A DNA stretch of 64,000 nt, taken from Acidovorax_G lacteus. GTDB taxonomy: Bacteria > Pseudomonadota > Gammaproteobacteria > Burkholderiales > Burkholderiaceae_C. Below, one piece after another: positions 44,118-50,957 of this stretch (the stretch's first letter is position 1; the number at the start of each line of letters is the position of its first letter). The stretch spans positions 42,554 through 106,553 of the forward strand of contig NZ_BAABEX010000028.1 in NCBI RefSeq assembly GCF_039540375.1, read 5' to 3'. The notes under the pieces were generated by a model. The model saw only the letters and a list, made by a program, of their open reading frames with translations. It had not been told where the DNA came from and did no database searches. The position numbers were made by a program, and so were the translations under genes.

Positions 44118-45368
44118 ATGACCACGACCACCGAACTGCCGCCCCGCCGGGAGATGTGGCTGCTGCTGACCCTGGCCGGGGTGCAGTTCACGCACATCCT
44201 CGACTTCATGATCATGATGCCGCTCGGCCCGCAGCTGACGGCTTTGTTCCGCATCAGCGATGCGCAGTTCGGCATGCTGGTTTCGGCCTACACGCTGGCG
44301 GCGGGTGCGTCGGGCCTGCTGGCCGCTACCTACATCGACCGCTTGGGTCGCAAGCCCCTGCTGCTGGTGTTGTACGGGCAGTTTGCGCTGGCCACGCTGG
44401 CCTGCGCGCTGGCGCCCACCTACGGCACGCTGATGGTCGCGCGCATTCTGGCCGGCGTGTTTGGCGGTGTTCTGTCGGCCCTGAGCCAGACCATCGTGGC
44501 CGATGTGATTCCGTTCGAGCGGCGTGGGCGTGCCAGTGCCATCGTGATGACCTCGTTCTCGGTGTCCACGGTGGCGGGCGTTCCGCTCGGGCTGGTGTTG
44601 GCCAGCCACTGGAGCTGGCACGCGCCATTCGTGGCGATTGCAGTGCTGTGCGCTGCGCTGTGGGTGCTGGCGGCGCGGGTGCTGCCTGCGCTGGATTCGC
44701 ACATGGCTGCGGGGGCGGGGCGCTCGCTGCTGGGTGGTCTGCAGGACGTGCTGCGAGATGCGAACCACCGGCGCGCGTTCGTGTTCTCGGCGCTGCTCAT
44801 GTTCACGGGCTTCACGGTCATTCCGTACATCACCATCTACATGCAGACCAACGCGGGGGTGCGGGCCGACCAGGTGCCCTACATCTACCTGTGCGGCGGA
44901 TTGGTGACCCTTTTCACCGCACGCTGGTTTGGTCGATTGACCGACCAGCGAGGCAAGGTGGTGGTGTTTCGCTGGCTGGCCCTGGCTGTGGCGGTGCCGC
45001 TGCTGGGCATCACGCTGGTCGCGGGTATGCCGCTGCCCGTCATCCTGCTGGTTTCCACGCTCATGTTCACCTGCATGAGCGGGCGCATGATTCCGGGCAT
45101 GGCCCTCGTGGTGTCGGCGGCGCACCCGAGCATGCGGGGGGCGTTCATGACCTTGAATGCCGCGGTGCAGTCGGCCTCCATGGGCGTAGCGTCCATTGTG
45201 GGCGGTCTGCTGATCAGCCGCACGCCACAGGGGCTGGTGCAGAACTACTGGATGGCGGCGGTGGTCGGCATCGGCGCCAGTGTGCTGGCCATGTGGATGG
45301 CGGGCCGCCTGCATTTGCACGGCGCACCCGGCAATGGGCCGGCGGCGCATGAAGGGCCGTCTGCCTAG
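44118..45368 (+). CDS. MFS transporter (Ara/Pbu-type 12-helix efflux family)
   Basis: 416 residues with 12 predicted helices. The first helix WLLLTLAGVQFTHILDFMIM holds an Asp in the membrane, typical of sugar/drug efflux MFS members; motif A is YIDRLGRKPLLLVLY, and the central loop follows residue ~195. The substrate cannot be told. It is transcribed toward hpf, with 196 bp between that contain only an imperfect GC hairpin and no remnant of rpoN. Confidence 0.85.
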   Translation: MTTTTELPPRREMWLLLTLAGVQFTHILDFMIMMPLGPQLTALFRISDAQFGMLVSAYTLAAGASGLLAATYIDRLGRKPLLLVLYGQFALATLACALAPTYGTLMVARILAGVFGGVLSALSQTIVADVIPFERRGRASAIVMTSFSVSTVAGVPLGLVLASHWSWHAPFVAIAVLCAALWVLAARVLPALDSHMAAGAGRSLLGGLQDVLRDANHRRAFVFSALLMFTGFTVIPYITIYMQTNAGVRADQVPYIYLCGGLVTLFTARWFGRLTDQRGKVVVFRWLALAVAVPLLGITLVAGMPLPVILLVSTLMFTCMSGRMIPGMALVVSAAHPSMRGAFMTLNAAVQSASMGVASIVGGLLISRTPQGLVQNYWMAAVVGIGASVLAMWMAGRLHLHGAPGNGPAAHEGPSA

Positions 45369-45564
45369 GCAACAGCTGGCATCCTACGCCGGATATGCGC
45401 GGTGCGCAGTGGAGACCCCTCGCTGCAGGCGGATGCCGCGCCGCAGGATTGCTTTTCGCCGACCGCAGGCGCATAGTGGACTCAGGTCGACGAATGCATT
45501 CAGTTCACCAGGCCGCGCCAGCCGGGCGGCCTTTGTCCCACCGAGAGCCACAGGAGACTCATCT

Positions 45565-45900
45565 ATGAATCTGACGATCAGCGGTCACCACCTCGAAGTC
45601 ACCCCTGCATTGCGAAACTACGTCACCTCCAAGCTGGACCGGATTACGCGCCATTTCGATCAAGTGGTGGATGTGAAGGTGCTGCTGACAGTGGAAAAGC
45701 AGAAGGAAAAGGAAAAGCGCCAGCGTGCCGAGTGCAACATCCACGTGAAGGGCAACGATCTGTTTGCCGAGAGCTCGCACTCCGACCTGTACGCTGCCGT
45801 GGACGAACTGGTCGACAAACTCGACCGTCAGGTGGTGCGGCACAAGGACCGCCTGCAGGACCACCACCACGAGCCAGCCAAGCGCGAAATGCTGGCATGA
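45565..45900 (+). CDS. hpf: Ribosome hibernation-promoting factor, short form
   Basis: 111 residues: NLTISGHHLEVTPALRNYVT, KLDRITRHFDQVVDVKVLL, a Lys/Glu-rich strand (VEKQKEKEKRQRAECNIHVK) and SSHSDLYAAVDELVDKLDRQ. It lacks the long C-terminal dimerisation domain, so it is the short HPF/YfiA type that drives 100S formation with RMF-like help. AGGAGAC precedes the ATG. A terminator follows directly. Confidence 0.93.
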   Translation: MNLTISGHHLEVTPALRNYVTSKLDRITRHFDQVVDVKVLLTVEKQKEKEKRQRAECNIHVKGNDLFAESSHSDLYAAVDELVDKLDRQVVRHKDRLQDHHHEPAKREMLA

Positions 45901-45926
45901 GACCCAGGCACTGAACCTGCCACCCG

Positions 45927-45949
45927 ACCGCCCCCAGGGCGGTTTTTTT
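45927..45949 (+). terminator. Rho-independent terminator after hpf
   Basis: ACCGCCC, loop CCA, GGGCGGT, then six more T. It separates hpf from ptsN, so these neighbours are at least partly independent. Confidence 0.85.
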
Positions 45950-46008
45950 GTGGCTGGTGTCTGTGACTCAGGGTTTCTGCCAATATGTGCATAATTGTTA
46001 CCCACACC

Positions 46009-46479
46009 ATGAACCGTCTAGCCTCCATCCTGCCCTCTGCCCAGGTGCTTGTGAGCGTCGATGCCACGAGCAAGAAGCGCGCCTTTGAAGAGGCAGGCCT
46101 GCTCTTCGAGAGCCAGCACGGTTTGTCCCGCGCCCTCGTCACCGACAGCCTGTTTGCGCGCGAGCGTCTCGGCTCCACTGGCCTAGGCCACGGTGTGGCC
46201 ATTCCGCATGGCCGCATCAAGGGACTCAAGTCGCCCATGGCGGCGGTGTTCCAGCTGGCCCAGCCCATTGGCTTTGATGCCCCGGACGAGCAGCCCGTTG
46301 TACTGCTGATCTTCCTGCTGGTGCCAGAGGCTGCGACGCAGAAGCACCTGGAGATCCTCTCCGAGATCGCGGAACTGCTGAGCGACGCCCCCCTGCGCGA
46401 GCGGCTCAAGTCCTGCTCCGATGCCGCTGAGCTCCACGGGCTGATCGCGGATTGGCAGTCCACGCAGACCGCGGCTTGA
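46009..46479 (+). CDS. ptsN: PTS IIA-like nitrogen regulatory protein
   Basis: 156 residues of EIIA-Ntr: NRLASILPSAQVLVSVDATS, KKRAFEEAGLLFESQHGLSR, the phosphorylatable His67 in GLGHGVAIPHGRIKG, and LLIFLLVPEAATQKHLEILS. It takes phosphate from NPr/EI-Ntr and regulates nitrogen, potassium and carbon processes. ATG 46009 was preferred over an upstream ATG at 45985 because of the conserved N-terminus. It is followed by hprK 55 bp later. Confidence 0.94.
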   Translation: MNRLASILPSAQVLVSVDATSKKRAFEEAGLLFESQHGLSRALVTDSLFARERLGSTGLGHGVAIPHGRIKGLKSPMAAVFQLAQPIGFDAPDEQPVVLLIFLLVPEAATQKHLEILSEIAELLSDAPLRERLKSCSDAAELHGLIADWQSTQTAA

Positions 46480-46534
46480 ACGCTCTGGTGCCGCGCAGCC
46501 TTCCGGTTCGCCCCACCCGCGTGCGCTATCCCTC

Positions 46535-47491
46535 ATGAAGCCCAACGTCGTCAGCGCCGATGTGCTCTTCGAGGAGTTTCGGGGGCAGCTGCGCTGGGAA
46601 TGGGTGGCCGGGCTCGGTGCTTCCGAACGCCGGTTCGACGAGGTGGCCGTGCGGTCGGCCCGCTCGGGGGCCGATCTGGTGGGCTACCTCAACTACATCC
46701 ACCCCTACCGCGTCCAGATCCTGGGTGAGCGCGAGATTGCCTACCTGAGCAGCGCGTCTCCGGAGGACTGCAAGCGCCGGATCGCGCGCATCGTCACGCT
46801 GGAGCCGCCCGTGCTGGTGCTGGCCGACAACCAGACCGCCCCCGATGCGCTGGTATCCATGTGCGAGCGTGCCCAGATACCGATGTTCGCCACGCACGAG
46901 TCGTCGGCCTTCGTGATTGACGTGCTGCGGGCGTACCTGTCCAAGCATTTCGCCGACCGCACCACCATGCACGGCGTGTTCATGGACATTTTGGGCCTGG
47001 GCGTCCTCATCACCGGCGAATCGGGCCTGGGCAAGAGTGAGCTGGGCCTGGAGCTCATCTCTCGAGGTAACGGCCTGGTGGCCGACGATGCGGTGGACCT
47101 GTACCGCATCAACCAGACCACGATTGAAGGCAAGTGCCCCGAGCTGCTGCAAAACCTGCTGGAGGTGCGCGGTATTGGCCTGCTGGACATCCGCGCGATC
47201 TTTGGCGAGACCGCCGTGCGCCGCAAGATGCGGCTCAAGCTCATCGTGCACCTTGTGCGCAAGGAAACCCTGGAGCGCGACTACGAACGCCTGCCCTACG
47301 AGCCTCTGACGCAGGACGTTCTGGGGGTGCCCGTGCTCAAGGTGGTGATCCAGGTGGTCGCAGGCCGCAACATCGCGGTGCTGGTTGAGGCGGCGGTGCG
47401 CAACACCATCTTGCAGCTGCGCGGCATTGACACTTACCAGGAGTTCGTGGAGCGGCACCGCCGCGCCATGGAACGTGACAGCGGCGGCTGA
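46535..47491 (+). CDS. hprK: HPr kinase/phosphorylase
   Basis: 318 residues: an N-terminal domain (KPNVVSADVLFEEFRGQLRW) and the kinase domain with P-loop GESGLGKS at ~161-168, DDAVDLYRI, and the signature LLEVRGIGLLDIRAIFGE. It phosphorylates the Ser of HPr-like proteins. With ptsN it is a proteobacterial incomplete-PTS regulatory cluster. The 135-bp gap to fur holds no clear terminator. Confidence 0.95.
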   Translation: MKPNVVSADVLFEEFRGQLRWEWVAGLGASERRFDEVAVRSARSGADLVGYLNYIHPYRVQILGEREIAYLSSASPEDCKRRIARIVTLEPPVLVLADNQTAPDALVSMCERAQIPMFATHESSAFVIDVLRAYLSKHFADRTTMHGVFMDILGLGVLITGESGLGKSELGLELISRGNGLVADDAVDLYRINQTTIEGKCPELLQNLLEVRGIGLLDIRAIFGETAVRRKMRLKLIVHLVRKETLERDYERLPYEPLTQDVLGVPVLKVVIQVVAGRNIAVLVEAAVRNTILQLRGIDTYQEFVERHRRAMERDSGG

Positions 47492-47626
47492 AGGCCGCCC
47501 CCTGAGTTGCCTCGCGTCTTACCCCGAGAGAGGTTGTTGACGGTCTGACCGAGGGGCTGTTTTCACGCGGGTACCGAACTGGGCCATCAGTTCTTCAACG
47601 CGCGGATTGGCCGCTGAAACGGTCGT

Positions 47627-48049
47627 TCACCCAGCCTTCTTTGCGCATGCGGCGCACTGGCCGTACAGCGCCATCGAATGGTCGTGTACCACCCAGCCCT
47701 TGGCGGCGGCTACCATCTGCTGGCGCTTTTCGATCTCGGGGTCGTAGAACTCCTCGACCTTGCCGCAGCTCGTGCACACGAAATGGTCGTGGTGCTGGCC
47801 TTCGTTGAGTTCGTAAACAGCCTTGCCGCTTTCGAAATTGCTGCGGATCAGGATGCCGGCCTGCTCAAACTGCGTGAGCACGCGGTACACCGTGGCCAGC
47901 CCGATATCAGAGCGCTCTTCGAGCAGCACCCGGAAAACGTCTTCCGCCGTCATGTGGCGCTGTGCGCCGCGCTGGAAGATCTCAAGGATCTTGAGCCGGG
48001 GCAGCGTGGCCTTGAGCCCGGTGTTCTTGAGTTCGTCGATGCTGGTCAT
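47627..48049 (-). CDS. fur: Ferric uptake regulator
   Basis: 140 residues: DELKNTGLKATLPRLKILEI, a winged helix (SDIGLATVYRVLTQFEQAGI), then the metal domain with HHDHFVCTSCGKVEEF and the C-terminal CAAC pair. It binds Fur boxes with Fe2+ and represses iron uptake. ATG 48049 matches the family start; the frame extends upstream without homology. Divergent from bamE, the usual arrangement in Burkholderiales. Confidence 0.96.
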   Translation of the reverse strand: MTSIDELKNTGLKATLPRLKILEIFQRGAQRHMTAEDVFRVLLEERSDIGLATVYRVLTQFEQAGILIRSNFESGKAVYELNEGQHHDHFVCTSCGKVEEFYDPEIEKRQQMVAAAKGWVVHDHSMALYGQCAACAKKAG

Positions 48050-48093
48050 GGCGGGTTCTTCCGTGGCAGGGGGGATGCGCACAGGCCTCCCGC

Positions 48094-48099
48094 TACAAT
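48094..48099 (+). promoter_or_regulatory. Putative -10 box of bamE
   Basis: TACAAT, 29 bp before the bamE ATG, in the 79-bp fur/bamE divergent gap. No consensus -35 or obvious Fur box is visible. Confidence 0.35.
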
Positions 48100-48128
48100 G
48101 GGCCGATCATATCGTCAGCTTCTTGCCC

Positions 48129-48686
48129 ATGCCCGTGCACACCCCTCTGCGCACCCCGCGAATTCTGCTGCTGAGCCTGGTTGCCACCGCGTCGTTGCTG
48201 GGTGGTTGCGGAAGCTTTGACAGTGCCAGCACGCGCATCGCCAATGTCGTGACACCTTACAAGGTCGATGTAGTCCAGGGCAACTTCGTGTCGCGCGAAC
48301 AGGTAGAAGCCCTGCAGCCCGGCATGGGCCGCCAGCAGGTGCGCGAGATCCTCGGGTCGCCGCTGGTGAGCAGCCTGTTCCACGCTGACCGCTGGGAATA
48401 CGTGTTCACGCTGCAGCGCCCGGGTGTGGAGCGCCAGACACGCAAGCTGACGGTGTATTTCAAGGGCGATGTGCTGGAGCGCCATGAAGGCGACGAGATG
48501 CCCTCGGAATCGGAGTTCGTCGCCAGCCTGGGCAAACGTTCTGGCACTCGCAAGGCGCCCTCTCTGGAAGCCACGCCAGAGCAACTCGCCAAATTCCCTG
48601 CGCCGTCGCGCAAGGCCGACGACGATGCCGCACCCACCGCGCCGGTGCGAGCCAGTTACCCTCCGCTGGAGCCTGCTGCGCGCTGA
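48129..48686 (+). CDS. bamE: Outer membrane assembly lipoprotein BamE
   Basis: 185 residues: a signal with lipobox LGGC (RILLLSLVATASLLGGCGSF), then the BamE core VTPYKVDVVQGNFVSREQVE, LQPGMGRQQVREILGSPLVS, HADRWEYVFTL and TVYFKGDVLERHEGDEMP. Beyond ~135 there is a low-complexity tail not found in the 113-residue E. coli protein. It is part of the BAM complex that inserts outer-membrane proteins. Confidence 0.93.
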   Translation: MPVHTPLRTPRILLLSLVATASLLGGCGSFDSASTRIANVVTPYKVDVVQGNFVSREQVEALQPGMGRQQVREILGSPLVSSLFHADRWEYVFTLQRPGVERQTRKLTVYFKGDVLERHEGDEMPSESEFVASLGKRSGTRKAPSLEATPEQLAKFPAPSRKADDDAAPTAPVRASYPPLEPAAR

Positions 48687-48773
48687 GCGCGCGACCGGCT
48701 TTGGTGACCAGGCGGCTGGTGCCGGTGTTCCGACACACCGGGCCGCCGCCCATCCTTTGAAGGCAGAAGACCT

Positions 48774-49595
48774 ATGAACCCAACGCAACCGGTATCCCGT
48801 GTCGCTGTGGCCGGTGCCTCTGGCCGCATGGGCCGCATGCTGATCGAGGCCATCCGCGCGGCCGACGACATGGTGCTTGCGGGCGCACTCGATCTGCCGT
48901 CCAGCCCGGCCATCGGCTCGGACGCCACTGCGTTCCTGGGCTACGCCAGCGGTGTGGCCATCACGGCCGATCTGCGGCAGGCGTTGCAGGGCGTGGATGT
49001 GCTGATCGACTTCACCCGGCCCGAAGGCACCTTGCACCACCTGCAGGTGTGCCAGGAACTGGGGGTGCGCATGGTCATTGGTACCACAGGCTTCAGCGAT
49101 GCGCAGAAAGCCCAGATTGCGGCCGCGGCGCAGCAGCACGCCATCGTGATGGCGCCCAACATGAGCGTGGGCGTGAACGTCACGCTCAAGCTGCTGGAGA
49201 TGGCCGCCAAGGCCCTCGCCCAGGGCTACGACATCGAGGTGATTGAGGCCCACCACCGCCACAAGGTGGACGCTCCCTCGGGCACGGCCTTGAAGATGGG
49301 CGAGGTGATTGCCGACGCCCTGGGACGCGACCTCAAGGACTGCGCGGTGTACGCACGCGAAGGCGTCACCGGCGAGCGCGATCCGTCCACCATCGGCTTT
49401 TCGACGATCCGCGGCGGCGATATTGTGGGCGACCACACCGTACTGTTTGCCGGCATTGGGGAGCGCATCGAGATCACCCACAAGTCGTCGAGCCGCACCA
49501 CCTACGCGCAGGGCAGCCTGCGCGCCGTCCGGTTTCTCGCGCACCATCCCCGGGGCATGTTCGACATGTTCGACGTGCTCGGTTTGCGCGCCTGA
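48774..49595 (+). CDS. dapB: 4-hydroxy-tetrahydrodipicolinate reductase
   Basis: 273 residues: the dinucleotide motif RVAVAGASGRMGRMLIEAIR, IDFTRPEGTLHHL, VIGTTGFSDAQ, APNMSVGVNVTLKLLEMAAK, and the signature EAHHRHKVDAPSGTALKMGE. It acts in the diaminopimelate/lysine pathway in the cytoplasm. It lies 87 bp after bamE and 20 bp before an ExbB-like gene. Confidence 0.96.
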   Translation: MNPTQPVSRVAVAGASGRMGRMLIEAIRAADDMVLAGALDLPSSPAIGSDATAFLGYASGVAITADLRQALQGVDVLIDFTRPEGTLHHLQVCQELGVRMVIGTTGFSDAQKAQIAAAAQQHAIVMAPNMSVGVNVTLKLLEMAAKALAQGYDIEVIEAHHRHKVDAPSGTALKMGEVIADALGRDLKDCAVYAREGVTGERDPSTIGFSTIRGGDIVGDHTVLFAGIGERIEITHKSSSRTTYAQGSLRAVRFLAHHPRGMFDMFDVLGLRA

Positions 49596-49615
49596 CGCTG
49601 CAGGGGCGCGGCGTC

Positions 49616-50299
49616 GTGGGCGCGTGGGACTGGTGGCACCAGGGCGACATGGTCGCCCGTGGCACGGCCGTGCTGCTGCTGGCCATGTCGGTGCTCAGTT
49701 GGGTGCTCATTCTGTGGAAGGCGTGGCTGCTGGCCGAGGCCCGGCGCAGTGTGCCGCGCAGCATCGCCCTGTGGTGGCAGTCTCCTGATCTGCAGACCGC
49801 CGGGCAGCGGGTCCAGGCCGCAGACCGCACCGGCTGGGTCGCGGGACTGGTCGCAGCGGCCGCAGCCGAACCGGCGGGTGCATCCCCGTCCACCCTGGAG
49901 GCGCGCACCGCTGAAGGCTTGCGCCTGACACGCCGTTTGCGCGCGGCCCTGCAACAGGCGCAGCAGCGGCTGCAAGCGGGCCAGACCCTGCTGGCCACGT
50001 TGGCGGCGGCCGCCCCGTTCGTCGGTTTGCTGGGCACGGTGTGGGGCATTCACCGCGCCCTGCTGGCCCTGACCGGCGGCGGCCCGGTCACGCTGGACCG
50101 CCTGGCTGCGCCCGTGGGCGAGGCCCTGGTCATGACGGCGCTGGGCCTGGCCGTGGCGATTCCGGCCCTCGTGGCCTACAACCTGCTGGGGCGCGGCATT
50201 GAGTGGGTGGAGTCTGAACTCGACGCGCTGGCCCATGATCTGCAGGCCTGGTCCGGTACAGCCCCTGCCGACGCAGCCGCGTTGCCGCCGTCTGCGTGA
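49616..50299 (+). CDS. exbB: MotA/TolQ/ExbB-family proton channel protein
   Basis: 227 residues: a first helix (GTAVLLLAMSVLSWVLILWK), a cytoplasmic stretch, and the paired helices TLLATLAAAAPFVGLLGTVW and GEALVMTALGLAVAIPALVA that are diagnostic of the family. GTG at 49616 is the only suitable start. With the next gene it forms an ExbB/ExbD-type stator that uses proton flow to energise a periplasm-spanning partner. No tonB or tolA is adjacent, so TonB versus Tol assignment is open. Confidence 0.88.
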   Translation: MGAWDWWHQGDMVARGTAVLLLAMSVLSWVLILWKAWLLAEARRSVPRSIALWWQSPDLQTAGQRVQAADRTGWVAGLVAAAAAEPAGASPSTLEARTAEGLRLTRRLRAALQQAQQRLQAGQTLLATLAAAAPFVGLLGTVWGIHRALLALTGGGPVTLDRLAAPVGEALVMTALGLAVAIPALVAYNLLGRGIEWVESELDALAHDLQAWSGTAPADAAALPPSA

Positions 50300-50308
50300 G
50301 GGAGCGCC

Positions 50309-50722
50309 ATGGCATTGGGCCGGTTCAGTCGTCGGACCACGCCGACCCCCATGGCGGGGATCAACATCACGCCCCTGGTGGATGTGATGCTGGTGCTGGT
50401 GGTCATCTTCATTCTGGCTGCCCCGCTGTTCACCACCGCGTTGCCGCTGCAGCTGCCGCGGGCCGAAGCGCCTTCCGACGCCTCGCAGCCGCGCGCGGTG
50501 CATCTCGAAATGGATCGCCAGGGCCGCTTGCTGGTGCAGGGTGAGCCGGCCACCCTCGAAACGCTGGAGGGGCATTTGCGCGAGCAGGCACGTCTGCAGG
50601 GCACCGATGTGTTGCAGCTGCGTGCCGATGCCGCAGTGGCGTACGGAGACCTGGCCCGGGTCATGGCAGCCGCACAGCGGGCCGGGCTGCCGCGCATGGC
50701 GTTCGTGACGGAACAACCCTGA
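50309..50722 (+). CDS. exbD: ExbD/TolR-family biopolymer transport protein
   Basis: 137 residues: PMAGINITPLVDVMLVLVVIFILAAPL contains the single membrane helix with the essential Asp, followed by a periplasmic domain (RAVHLEMDRQGRLLVQGEPA, DVLQLRADAAVAYGDLARVM). It begins 9 bp after the ExbB-like stop. Followed by 235 bp before leuS with no other gene. Confidence 0.9.
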   Translation: MALGRFSRRTTPTPMAGINITPLVDVMLVLVVIFILAAPLFTTALPLQLPRAEAPSDASQPRAVHLEMDRQGRLLVQGEPATLETLEGHLREQARLQGTDVLQLRADAAVAYGDLARVMAAAQRAGLPRMAFVTEQP

Positions 50723-50757
50723 GGCACGCGCCGCGGCATGTGGCAGGCGCCACCGCC

Positions 50758-50763
50758 TAAAAT
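50758..50763 (+). promoter_or_regulatory. Possible -10 box of leuS
   Basis: TAAAAT followed by CGTGGCG. It implies a ~190-base leader (50764-50957) in which I recognise no riboswitch, attenuator peptide or small gene. Confidence 0.25.
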
Positions 50764-50957
50764 CGTGGCGATCGGCCGCCCGGGATCTGCTGCGCAAATC
50801 TTCAGGCCGTGTGCATGGGCAGGCGGGCTGCGTCTGCCGGGACGCCAGGGCGCGCCACGGCAACGGTGGTTGCGCTGCCGTCCGGCCCCTTGGCGCACAC
50901 GGCCCGAGTGATTTGCACAAAGGCCCCCGAGACCTTCTCGTTTTCCATCTTCCATCC

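Noticed and set aside
45369..45564. Remnant of rpoN before hpf
   Set aside because: No frame or motif of sigma-54 could be found in either strand of the gap.
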